A DNA stretch of 64,000 nt from Iris pallida (lineage: Eukaryota > Streptophyta > Magnoliopsida > Asparagales > Iridaceae): NCBI GenBank assembly GCA_029216955.1, contig JANAVB010003400.1, forward strand, positions 18,782,492-18,846,491, given 5' to 3'. Shown here piece by piece: positions 10,551-21,900 of this stretch. Position numbers and translations under genes: made by a program. Numbering within the stretch: position 1 is the first letter of the stretch; every line of letters begins with the position of its first letter. The notes under the pieces were generated by a model. It was given only the letters and a program-made list of their open reading frames with translations. It was not told where the DNA came from and did not search any database.

Positions 10551-10815
10551 CTCCGAGTGAGGCGCACACCTGTTGACACCTCCGAGTGAGGCTCATGCCC
10601 AACTGAGTCCAACTCATGCATATCCTATTTTACTTATGTTTATAATATGTTTCTTTACTAACCAATGGATTTGTTTTGAAGAAATATATAACCATTGGAT
10701 ATGCCCACTTAATATGCCTTTAATAAGAAAAGAATACGAAATGACTCTCTCAATTAAAAGAAAAAGAAACTAATATCTTTTTCTAACTTTTGGAGGGTTC
10801 TAAAGCCATGTTCAC
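10551..10815. other. Flanking DNA left of gypsy element A
   Basis: CACCTCCGAGTGAGGC occurs twice close together near 10550-10590, and an AT-rich stretch follows. The last five bases (10811-10815, TTCAC) are the left target duplication of element A. Confidence 0.5.
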
Positions 10816-12409
10816 TGTAGTGCCCCGTCCCTACATCGTGCCTCGTACTCCGTCCACGGGGTGCGCGAGAAAGGAACACTGTCGCTATCGATTCAGTCGG
10901 GACCGATAGGTCGAGATCGATCGAATCGATCGAACGGGAACGGTTTAATTAAGATCCATACTCCGTTATGGAATGGCTTCTTCGGAACCAAAGTCCCATA
11001 TTCAGCGGGTGGCGCCTCAAGGATTGACTCTGCGGCTGAGTCGGGAAAGACCTCCCGTTACTCTGCTTTTCACGCCGCTTGCGTTGGTTTTGGCTTTGTT
11101 TTCTGAATGCGTTTTCGTGAATGTTTTCGATGGTTTTCATGGCTTGCATTTCGAACTCGCATTTCCTATCGAACTTCTTGAATAATGCAGTGTTCTAATC
11201 GGTTGCTTGTGCGATTTCAGGTAATCGCGTAGGCGACGTCTAGCGCGACCAACAAGTTCTCTCGCCTGAAGTAAACTCAAGGTGAGTGGCTGACCCTTCT
11301 CTTCTCGACCCCTTCTTAGGTAAAATAGATAGTGTTGCTGCGGATGAAAGAATGAATTCAAGGGCACGGACACGGTAAAATGATTGAGTTTTCAAAGAGA
11401 ATGTAGGCTATGTCTTAATAACTAAAAGAAAAAAAATGATCTTTGCACGGTCATGGACAACTTGTCGACAAGGTAGAATTTTCCCCGCACGGCAACCCGC
11501 GGCCACGGGACCGTTGCGGCCAAGAAAGGAAACAATTACACAGCTATCCTGGGCACGGGTTAGGCGGGGACTTGCAGCGGGGCTCGCTACCCGCGATGAA
11601 AGGGTCCCGTCTAACAAAAGCTAAAAGGGAGTCCACGATGGCTCTGGGAGCCAGTGACCAAACACACGTAATGTTGCACTTGGAATGTAAATGATAACAA
11701 TTGACAGGAAGAACATGGTAAGTTTCATAAGGCGCGGCACGGTCCGCCGTGGGTAAGTTCCAACGTAATTTACATTATGCTTGTCATTGCTTGTTTGAAA
11801 TTCATTAGGATGGTTAGAAACATTCATGAACTAAAGTCATATAAACTCTTCAACCAAATGAGAGCTTGGAACTTAAATTGCCACGCACCAGTACAAAGTG
11901 TAATGTACTGATCCTCGCTCTCCACGCAGGTACCCCGAGCCACGAAGGGCGTGCCACTTGAAACTCAAGGCGAAGTGAACCCTTTTGAAGCCTCGTCCGC
12001 GTGTGAAGGCTTGTGTTCTGAAATTTCTTTCGAAGACTCCGCACTCAGTACAAAGAAGACAAATGGCGACTCGACTTCCTTCGATTCCAGGTGGAATATG
12101 TAATGGTTTTTGCTTGTAAAAAGGGGATGTAATGTATGAAACGACTATCTCATCGGCGTTCGTTTTGTAAGTCGAGTCATGTTGTAGCCCGCGCGGCAAT
12201 GATTGTAATGGAGTCAATGTAAAAGAAGTTTTATTATCAATGAAAAGTCTACTTCTATTTCAAATGTGTCAATCAATTTATCTGCGTACTCTAACTTGAT
12301 GTCGTGTTTCGGATGACCTTATGACTACGCCTTGTGCGATCGCAACTTAGGTTCGCACGACATCACGCCCGGGGGACGACTATCGATTCTGCGGAATCGG
12401 GACGTGACA
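10816..12409 (+). repeat. Gypsy A LTR 1 (5' outer)
   Basis: This LTR is 1,594 bp, TGTAGTGCC to CGTGACA. It lacks a 7-bp AGTTGTC present in LTRs 2 and 3 and has several private substitutions near its start. A TATAAA at 11840-11845 is the best core-promoter candidate. A putative ATG mini-exon lies downstream at 12063-12090. Confidence 0.92.
12063..12090 (+). CDS. Putative gag leader mini-exon in LTR 1 (copy 1)
   Basis: ATG GCG ACT starts a 28-nt open stretch (MATRLPSIP plus one base) that ends at a CCAG|GTGG donor. A CGCAG acceptor at 12519-12523 sits just before the gag frame, and joining the two restores phase exactly. This is inference from splice-site-like sequence only. Confidence 0.4.
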
Positions 12410-12412
12410 TAA

Positions 12413-12424
12413 GGGTATCAGAGC
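12413..12424 (+). other. Primer-binding site, element A copy 1 (tRNA-Met type, one mismatch)
   Basis: Three bases after the LTR the sequence is GGGTATCAGAGC, one mismatch from the initiator tRNA-Met complement TGGTATCAGAGC found in copy 2. Confidence 0.8.
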
Positions 12425-12525
12425 ACGGCTTTACATCCTTTGACCTCGCATCGATGAGATAAGTTGTTTCATACAATGAGTCCGTAATAATTTGTGACTG
12501 ACGCGTTTACCTTCGTATCGCAGAA

Positions 12526-15500
12526 GTGACGGAACCCACGGCCGAGAGTGAGCAGAGCGCTTCTAGCGGCTCTAGTAGTTCGCGTCGTTCGCGGGTCGGA
12601 CCTTCTAACGATACCATCGAAAGGATGCTGCGCATGATGGAGGCGCAGCGGAACCAGTCTGAGAACCGACATCAACAGACAGAAGAACGACAGGCCCAGT
12701 TCGAAACTCGCTTCGACGCACATGCCAAACTTCAACAAAAGCAGCTGGATACCCTGAAGCAGATCGTCCAGACAATTGCGGCCAACGAAAATTCTGCGAC
12801 TGCGCCTGCTGTCACCACGCCTACTATCACCGTGCCGGCGGTCCAACCCATTGAAGTTGACACGGAGGAGCCCGAGCGTCAACCTGCGGCACCGAAAAAG
12901 TACAACTTTGAAGTGTCAGAATTCAAGAAAGTGTGTCGCACTTCCTTCAGCGGCACCGAAGGCCCTTCTATGGCGATCGACTGGTTGGAAGAGCTGGAAG
13001 ATCACTTCGAGCTCCTCGGCATTGAAGAATCAAAGCAAGTCGCCTGCGCACAACTTCAACTACGGTTGAACGCGCACGACTAGTGGGCCGTGCACAAGCG
13101 AGCAATCCGACGCGACAACAACACAGCGCCGATCTCTTGGGCCACGTTCCGCAAGGCTTTTGAAGTCGAGTACCTTCCGTCAGCCGTTCGTCAAGCGAAG
13201 GAAAATGAGTTCATGCAATTGAAGCAAGGGAATCGGACAGTAAAACAGTATGCCGCAGAATTCAACAAGTTGTCCAAGTTTGCTAGTGCGTTTCTGCCAA
13301 CAGAGGAGTATCGTGTGCGACGGTTCGAAGTGGGTCTGCGACACTCTATCGGTGCGCATGTCGGGGTCCCAGAGTACAAGACCACGGGCGAGGCTCTGAA
13401 TCACGCTCTCCGCCTTGAGAGCCTACATCCTTCCGGTGCTGACGACGTTGTGCGCCACTCCAATCACAAACGTCCTAGCTATACGGGAGGTAACTACACA
13501 TCAAAGCGTCCACACACTAGTGGCTATAAAAGCCAGAACTCGTTACCGCGATGCAGACATTGCGACAAGCTCGGGCATACTGACGACCACTGCTTTACCA
13601 AGTCAGAGTGCTTCGCTTGTGGACGAAGGGGTCACTTTGCTCGAGACTGCCCAAATCCTCGACTGAGTCGCAATGTCCCTCCACAACAAAATCGTCAAGA
13701 GAATCGAGGACAGGCGCCCCGACCTCCTCCGCCCACTCAACCCGCACCGCAAAGTGGCCAAGACCGTCGCCCCAACACTCAGGGCCGCGTCTACGCCATG
13801 ACTCGAGACGAAGCGCTGGCATCAGATACAGTAGTGTCAGGTATACTAAAATTCAATAATGTGCATGCTCGTGTGTTATTTGATTCAGGCGCTTCACATA
13901 GTTTTACATCGGCGGACTTTGCCACCGAGCACAAATTTTCTGTAATATCATTAGATCTCGACCTTAGCGTAAGTACACCTTCGGGCACACCAATGCTCAC
14001 AAACTTAGCCTGCGCCGGCGGAATTATCTGTATCGACGGTCAAAAGATCGGTCTTGACGTGATAGTTCTAGACATGAAGGACTTTGACATCATTCTGGAA
14101 ATGGATTGGCTCGGACCGTGCAACGCAACCATAGACTGCACCGGAAAGATGGTCACCTTCCGCATACCAGGAGTGCCTGAATTCTGCTTTTCGTGTGGTG
14201 AGGCGTCGTCGACCTGCATGCTGATCTCGGCAATTTCCGCTCGAAGGATGCTGCATTCTGGGTGCGAAGGCTATTTGGCGTCCGTCCGAGACATGCGACA
14301 GGATAGTGCAAACGCGGGTCAGACCGACGTTGTGGCAGAATTCCCCGATGTGTTCCCGGACGAGCTACCCGGCATGCCCCCCGACCGAGAAGTCGAGTTC
14401 AGCATCGATACATTCCCCGATACTCGACCGATTTCCAAGGCCCCGTACAGAATGGCCCCCACCGAGCTGAAGGAACTCAAGGTCCAGTTACAAGAGTTAC
14501 TCGACAGAGGATTTATTCGGCCTAGTGTTTCACCGTGGGGAGCGTCCGTGTTGTTCGTGAAGAAAAAGGATGGGTCCATGCGTCTGTGCGTCGATTACCG
14601 AGAGCTGAACAAGGCCACCATCCGGAACAAGTACCCATTGCCCCGCATAGACGACTTATTCGATCAACTGCAAGGCGCCTCGGTATTTTCGAAGATTGAT
14701 CTCCACTCGGGCTATCATCAACTCAAGATCAAGTCAGACGACGTGCAAAAGTCAGCCTTTCGCACTCGGTACGGCCACTACGAGTTCCTGGTGATGCCAT
14801 TCGGCCTGACGAACGCCCTTGCCGCCTTCATGGATCTAATGAATCGGGTATTTCGACCCTTTCTTGATAAATTTGTGGTAGTCTTTATTGACGATATTCT
14901 CGTCTACTCGAAGGACAGGGCGCAGCATGCAGAACATCTACGGGCCGTGCTCCAGACACTTCGAGAGAATGAGTTGTATGCAAAGCAAAGTAAGTGCGAA
15001 TTTTGGCTAAGCAGCGTATCCTTTCTTGGTCACATCATTTCGTCCGAAGGCATTGTAGTCGATCCGAAGAAAGTGGAAGCTGTTGCTGATTGGAAGCGGC
15101 CTGCGTCTGCTAGTGAGATTCGAAACTTTCTTGGTTTGGCGGGATACTATCGACGCTTCGTGAAAGACTTCGCAAAGATTGCATCGCCATTGACTCGCCT
15201 CACTCAAAAGGGAGTCGTGTATGAGTGGTCGGATGACTGTGAAGCTTCCTTCCAGGAGCTAAAACAGCGACTAATTTCGGCACCTATACTCGCACTTCCG
15301 GATGGGCCAGAGGGTTTTCAGATATTCAGCGATACTTCAGGCCAGGGCTTGGGATGTGTGCTCATGCAGCGAAACAAGGTGATATCCTTCGCCTCCAGAC
15401 AATTGAAGCCACACGAGAAGAACTATCCTACGCACGACTTGGAGTTAGCGGCGATCGTGTTCGCGTTGAAATTATGGCGCCACTATCTATACGGCGTGGC

Positions 15501-17208
15501 GTGCGCGATCTATACCGACCACAAGAGCCTCAAGTATCTCTTCACCCAGAAGGAATTGAACTTGCGACAGAGGCGCTGGCTCGAGCTGATCAAAGACTAC
15601 GACCTGACGATCGACTACACTCCGGGCAAGGAAAATGTTGTGGCGGACGCTCTGAGTCGAAAATATCTTGCCTCGCTATCTATCAACTGCAGACTACTAC
15701 AAGATCTAGAAGAAATGGGTATCGACCTCCGGGTTCGATTCAGGGATGTACGGTTGGCGCAGCTGCAGTTAGAGCCGAATTTGCTGAAAAAGATCATGAC
15801 CGCTCAGAAGGATGATCCGTACCTGAAGAAGATGCACGAGCGAATTTCAACAGGTAGTGCGACCGACTTTGCGAAAGATAAGACCGGCGTGCTGAGATTG
15901 AATGGCCAACTATGTGTTCCGGATGATTCAGAACTACGAAAGGAGATAATGTCGGAGGCGCATTATGCAAAATATACCTTGCATCCGGGCAGTACCAAGA
16001 TGTATAAGGACCTCCGCACGACCTTCTGGTGGCACGGGATGAAGAGAGATGTGGCGCTCTTCGTGTCACAATGCATGGCCTGTCATCAGGTGAAAGCTGA
16101 GCATCAGCGACCGGGCGGGAAGATGCAGAACCTCGCTATTCCAGAGTGGAAATGGGATCACCTCACTATGGACTTTATTGTTGGTCTGCCGAAGACACCA
16201 CGGGGGAGCGACGCCATCTGGGTCATCGTCGATCGATTAACCAAGTCAGCGCACTTTCTTGTCATCAAAGTTACTTGGAGCGTTGATCGCCTGGCGCAGA
16301 TTTATCTTAACGAGATAGTACGGCTGTACGGAGTTCCAGTATCCATCGTCTCTGATCGGAATTCACGGTTCATGTCGCGATTCTGGAGTAGCCTTCAGTC
16401 GGCGCTGGGTACCAAGTTGCAGTTCAGCTCAGCTTACCATCCTCAGACCGACGGCCAAACGGAGCGCGTTAATCAGATTCTCGAAGACATGCTACGACTC
16501 TGCGCAATTGACTTCAAATCAAGCTGGGACGTCCACCTACCGCTGGCGGAATTTGCATACAACAATAGCTACCAGTCCAGCATCCAAATGGCACCGTATG
16601 AAGCTTTGTACGGCCGGAAGTGCAGATCGTCCATTTGCTGGGATGAAGTCGGGGAACGACAGGTACTCGGCCCGGAGCTGGTAGAACAGACTGTGGAAAA
16701 GGTCAAGCTAATTCGGGAAAGACTGAAGATTGCACAGAGTCGGCAAAAGAGCTACGCCGACACCCATCGAAGACCGCTTGAGTTCCAGGTGGACGATCAC
16801 GTGTTCCTGAAGGTGTCGCCCATGCGAGGAGTTACTCGGTTCGGCGCGAAGGGAAAGCTGAGTCCGAGATTCGTTGGGCCGTTCGAAATACTCGAGCGGG
16901 TCGCCCCAGTGGCCTATAAAATTGCCCTACTACCGGCGCTTGAAGGTGTGCACAATGTCTTCCACGTCTCTCAATTGCGGAAGTACGTGCACGACCCTAA
17001 CCACGTGGTAAATTTTGGCCAGCTGGAGCTGAAGTCTGACTTATCCTACGTTGAAGAGCCAGTTCAAATCTTAGAACGCAAGGAGAAGCTGCTGCGGAAT
17101 CGAGCGATCCCGCTTGTTCGCGTCCTCTGGAGAAACCATTCGGTCGAGGAGTCGACGTGGGAGCTTGAGTCAGAAATGAAGGAGAAGTTCCCTTCATTGT
17201 TCTCGTAG
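12526..17208 (+). pseudogene. Gag-pol polyprotein of gypsy A copy 1, one nonsense codon
   Basis: This would-be 1,560-codon gag-pol frame is collinear with copy 2 but stops at codon 186, where TAG (13081-13083) replaces the TGG tryptophan of copy 2 in the gag core. From 13084 to 17208 the frame is open again. Domains are retained: zinc knuckles ([14 protein letters not shown] and [14 protein letters not shown]), protease [18 protein letters not shown], RNase H, HHCC integrase, DDE core and a chromodomain-like tail. Differences from copy 2 include D to N after the second integrase Asp (SDRN), and a retained Gly in WWHGMK where copy 2 has Glu. The first codon of the open frame is GTG; see the mini-exon entries. 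Without stop-codon readthrough only a truncated gag would be made. Confidence 0.9.
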
Positions 17209-17225
17209 AGGTAGGTTCTATTCTT

Positions 17226-17245
17226 AAGTTTCGAGGACGAAACTT
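17226..17245 (+). other. Stem-loop with GAGGAC core before LTR 2
   Basis: AAGTTTCGAGGACGAAACTT is a perfect 8-bp inverted repeat around AGGA, 18 bp before the LTR and just after the gag-pol stop. The same structure with compensated stem bases occurs in element Y and, less perfectly, in X. Confidence 0.7.
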
Positions 17246-17263
17246 TTTCTTAGTTGGTTATGG

Positions 17264-18865
17264 TGTAGTGTCCCGTCCCTACATCGTGCCCCGTACTCCG
17301 GCCACGAGGTGCGCGAGAAAGGAACAATGTCGCTATCGATTCGGTCGGGACCGATAGGTCGGGATCGATCGAATCGATCGAACGGGAACGGTTGAATTAA
17401 GATCCATTCTCCGTAATGGAATGGCTTCTTCGGAACCAAAGTCCCATATTCAGCAGGTTGTGCCTCAAGGATTGACTCTGCGGCTGAGTCGGGAGAGACC
17501 TCCCGTTGCTCTGCTTTTCACGCCGCTTGCGTTGGTTTTGGCTTTGTTTTCTGAATGCGTTTTCGTGAATGTTTTCGATGGTTTTCATGGCTTGCATTTC
17601 GAACTCGCATTTCCTATCGAACTTCTTGAATAATGCAGTGTTCTAATCGGTTGTTTGTGCGATTTCAGGTAATCGCGTAGGCGACGTCTAGCGCGACCAA
17701 CAAGTTCTCTCGCCTGAAGTAAACTCAAGGTGAGTGGCTGACCCTTCTCTTCTCGACCCCTTCTTAGGTAAAATCGATAGTGTTGCTATGGATGAAAGAA
17801 TGAATTCAAGGGCACGGACACGGTAAAATGATTGAGTTTTCAAAGAGAATGTAGGCTATGTCTTAATAACTAAAAGGAAAAAAAATGGTCTTTGCACGGT
17901 CATGGACAACTTGTCGACAAGGTAGAATTTTCCCCACACGGCAACCCGCGGCCACGGGACCGTTGCGGCCAAGAAAGGAAACAATTACACAGCTGTGTTG
18001 GGCACGGGTTAGGCGGAGACTTGCAGCGGGGCTCGCTACCCACGCTGAAAGGGTCCCGTCTAACAAAAGCTAAAAGGGAGTCCACGATGGCTCTGGGAGC
18101 CAGTGACCAAACACACGTAATGTTGCACTTGGAATGTAAATGATAACAATTGACAGGAAGAACATGGTAAGTTTCATAAGGCGCGGCGCGGTCCGCCGTG
18201 GGTAAGTTCCAACGTAATTTACATTATGCTTGTCAGTTGTCATTGCTTGTTTGAAATTCATTAGGATGGTTAGAAACATTCATGAACTAAAGTCATATAA
18301 ACTCTTCAACCAAATGAGAGCTTGGAACTTAAATTGCCACGCACCAGTACAAAGTGTAATGTACTGATCCTCGCTCTCCACGCAGGTACCCCGAGCCACG
18401 AAGGGAGTGCCACTTGAAACTCAAGACGAAGTGAACCCTTTTGAAGCCTCGTCCGCGTGTGAAGGCTTGTGTTCTGAAATTTCTTTCGAAGACTCCGCAC
18501 TCAGTACAAAGAAGACAAATGGCGACTCGACTTCCTTCGATTCCAGGTGGAATATGTAATGGTTTTTGCTTGTAAAAAGGGGATGTAATGTATGGAACGA
18601 CTATCTCATCGGCATTCGTTTTGTAAGTCGAGTCATGTTGTAGCCCGCGCGGCAATGATTGTAATGGAGTCAATGTAAAAGAAGTTTTATTATCAATGAA
18701 AAGTCTACATCTATTTCAAATGTGTCAATCAATTTCTCTGCGTACTCTAACTTGATGTCGTGTTTCGGATGACCTTATGACTACGCCTTGTGCGATCGCA
18801 ACTTAGGTTCGCACGGCATCACGTCCGGGGGACGACTATCGATTCTACGGAATCGGGACGTGACA
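17264..18865 (+). repeat. Gypsy A LTR 2 (shared middle LTR)
   Basis: This 1,602-bp LTR serves as 3' LTR of copy 1 and 5' LTR of copy 2. No target duplication lies at its edges. It contains the 7-bp AGTTGTC also present in LTR 3. The TATA candidate is TATAAA at 18296-18301. Confidence 0.92.
18519..18546 (+). CDS. Putative gag leader mini-exon in LTR 2 (copy 2)
   Basis: This is identical in structure to the LTR 1 copy. The ATG at 18519 opens MATRLPSIP and ends at CCAG|GTGG. The matching acceptor TATCGCAG ends at 18979. Joining 18546 to 18980 makes GAA then GTG, which is the reading frame of the open gag-pol. The intron (18547-18979) would remove the primer-binding site, so full-length RNA would serve as genome and spliced RNA as mRNA. 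A TATAAA about 220 bp upstream fits a transcript covering this exon. Confidence 0.42.
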
Positions 18866-18868
18866 TAA

Positions 18869-18880
18869 TGGTATCAGAGC
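18869..18880 (+). other. Primer-binding site, element A copy 2 (tRNA-Met)
   Basis: TGGTATCAGAGC, three bases after the LTR end, is the standard initiator tRNA-Met complement used by many plant LTR retrotransposons. Confidence 0.92.
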
Positions 18881-18981
18881 ACGGCTTTACATCCTTTGAC
18901 CTCGCATCGATGAGATAAGTTGTTTCATACAATGAGTCCGTAATAATTTGTGACTGACGCGTTTACCTTCGTATCGCAGAA

Positions 18982-21900
18982 GTGACGGAACCCACGGCAG
19001 AGAGTGAGCAGAGCGCTTCTAGCGGCTCTAGTAGTTCGCGTCGTTCGCGGGTCGGATCTTCTAACGATACCATCGAAAGGATGCTGCGCATGATGGAGGC
19101 GCAGCGGAACCAGTCTGAGAACCGACATCAACAGACAGAGGAACGACAGGCCCAGTTCGAAACTCGCTTCGACGCACATGCCAAACTTCAACAAAAGCAG
19201 CTAGATACCCTGAAGCAGATCGTCCAGACAATTGCGGCCAACGAAAATTCTGCGACTGCGCCTGCTGTCACCACGCCTACTATCACCGTGCCGGCGGTCC
19301 AACCCATTGAAGTTGACACGGAGGAGCCCGAGCGTCAACCTGCGGCACCGAAAAAGTACAACTTTGAAGTGTCAGAATTCAAGAAAGTGTGTCGCACTTC
19401 CTTCAGCGGCACCGAAGGCCCTTCTATGGCGATCGACTGGTTGGAAGAGCTGGAAGATCACTTCGAGCTCCTCGGCATTGAAGAATCAAAGCAAGTCGCC
19501 TGCGCACAACTTCAACTACGGTTGAACGCGCACGACTGGTGGGCCGTGCACAAGCGAGCAATCCGACGCGACAACAACACAGCGCCGATCTCTTGGGCCA
19601 CGTTCCGCAAGGCTTTTGAAGTCGAGTACCTTCCGTCAGCCGTTCGTCAAGCGAAGGAAAATGAGTTCATGCAATTGAAGCAAGGGAATCGGACAGTAAA
19701 ACAGTATGCCGCAGAATTCAACAAGTTGTCCAAGTTTGCTAGTGCGTTTCTGCCAACAGAGGAGTATCGTGTGCGACGGTTCGAAGTGGGTCTGCGACAC
19801 TCTATCGGTGCGCATGTCGGGGTCCCAGAGTACAAGACCACGGGCGAGGCTCTGAATCACGCTCTCCGCCTTGAGAGCCTACATCCTTCCGGTGCTGACG
19901 ACGTTGTGCGCCACTCCAATCACAAACATCCTAGCTATACGGGAGGTAACTACGCATCAAAGCGTCCACACACTAGTGGCTATAAAAGCCAGAACTCGTT
20001 ACCGCGATGCAGACATTGCGGCAAGCTCGGGCATACTGACGACCACTGCTTTACCAAGTCAGAGTGCTTCGCTTGTGGACGAAGGGGTCACTTTGCTCGA
20101 GACTGCCCAAATCCTCGACTGAGTCGCAATGTCCCTCCACAACAAAATCGTCAAGAGAATCGAGGACAGGCGCCCCGACCTCCTCCGCCCACTCAACCCG
20201 CACCGCAAAGTGGCCAAGACCGTCGCCCCAACACTCAGGGCCGCGTCTACGCCATGACTCGAGACGAAGCGCTGGCATCAGATACAGTAGTGTCAGGTAT
20301 ACTAAAATTCAATAATGTGCCTGCTCGTGTGTTATTTGATTCAGGCGCTTCACATAGTTTTACATCGGCGGACTTTGCCACCGAGCACAAATTTCCTGTA
20401 ATATCATTAGATCTCGACCTTAGCGTAAGTACACCTTCGGGCACACCAATACTCACAAACTTAGCCTGCGCCGGCGGGATTATCTGTATCGACGGTCAAA
20501 AGATCGGTCTTGACGTGATAGTTCTAGACATGAAGGACTTTGACATCATTCTGGGAATGGATTGGCTCGGGCCGTGCAACGCAACCATAGACTGCACCGG
20601 AAAGATGGTCACCTTCCGCATACCAGGAGTGCCTGAATTCTGCTTTTCGTGTGGTGAGGCGTCGTCGACCTGCATGCTGATCTCGGCAATTTCCGCTCGG
20701 AGGATGCTGCATTCAGGGTGCGAAGGCTATTTGGCGTCCGTCCGAGACATGCGACAGGATAGTGCAAACGCGGGTCAGACCGACGTTGTGGCAGAATTCC
20801 CCGATGTGTTCCCGGACGAGCTACCCGGCATGCCCTCCGACCGAGAAGTCGAGTTCAGCATCGATACATTCCCCGATACTCGACCGATTTCTAAGGCCCC
20901 GTACAGAATGGCCCCCACCGAGCTGAAGGAACTCAAGGTCCAGTTACAAGAGTTACTCGACAGAGGATTTATTCGACCTAGTGTTTCACCGTGGGGAGCG
21001 TCCGTGTTGTTCGTGAAGAAAAAGGATGGATCCATGCGTCTGTGCGTCGATTACCGAGAGCTGAACAAGGCCACCATCCGGAACAAGTACCCATTGCCCC
21101 GCATAGACGACTTATTCGATCAACTGCAAGGCGCCTCGGTATTTTCGAAGATTGATCTCCACTCGGGCTATCATCAACTCAAGATCAAGTCAGACGACGT
21201 GCAAAAGTCAGCCTTTCGCACTCGGTACGGCCACTACGAGTTCCTGGTGATGCCATTCGGCCTGACGAACGCCCTTGCCGCCTTCATGGACCTAATGAAT
21301 CGGGTATTTCGACCCTTTCTTGATAAATTTGTGGTAGTCTTTATTGACGATATTCTCGTCTACTCGAAGGACAGGGCGCAGCATGCAGAACATCTACGGG
21401 CCGTGCTCCAGACACTTCGAGAGAATGAGTTGTATGCAAAGCAAAGTAAGTGCGAATTTTGGCTAAGCAGCGTATCCTTTCTTGGTCACATCATTTCGTC
21501 CGAAGGCATTGCAGTTGATCCGAAGAAAGTGGAAGCTGTTGCTGATTGGAAGCGGCCTGCGTCTGCTAGTGAGATTCGAAACTTTCTTGGTTTGGCGGGA
21601 TACTATCGACGCTTCGTGAAAGACTTCGCAAAGATTGCATCGCCATTGACTCGCCTCACTCAAAAGGGAGTCATGTATGAGTGGTCGGATGACTGTGAAG
21701 CTTCCTTCCAGGAGCTAAAACAGCGACTAATTTCGGCACCTATACTCGCACTTCCGGATGGGCCAGAGGGTTTTCAGATATTCAGCGATACTTCAGGCCA
21801 GGGCTTGGGATGTGTGCTCATGCAGCGAAACAAGGTGATATCCTTCGCCTCCAGACAATTGAAGCCACACGAGAAGAACTATCCTACGCACGACTTGGAG

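Noticed and set aside
12469..12882. 137-codon minus-strand frame in gypsy A, and similar antisense frames across 12.5-23.6 kb
   Set aside because: These are shadows of the GC-rich gag-pol frame on the plus strand; they lack conserved motifs of their own.
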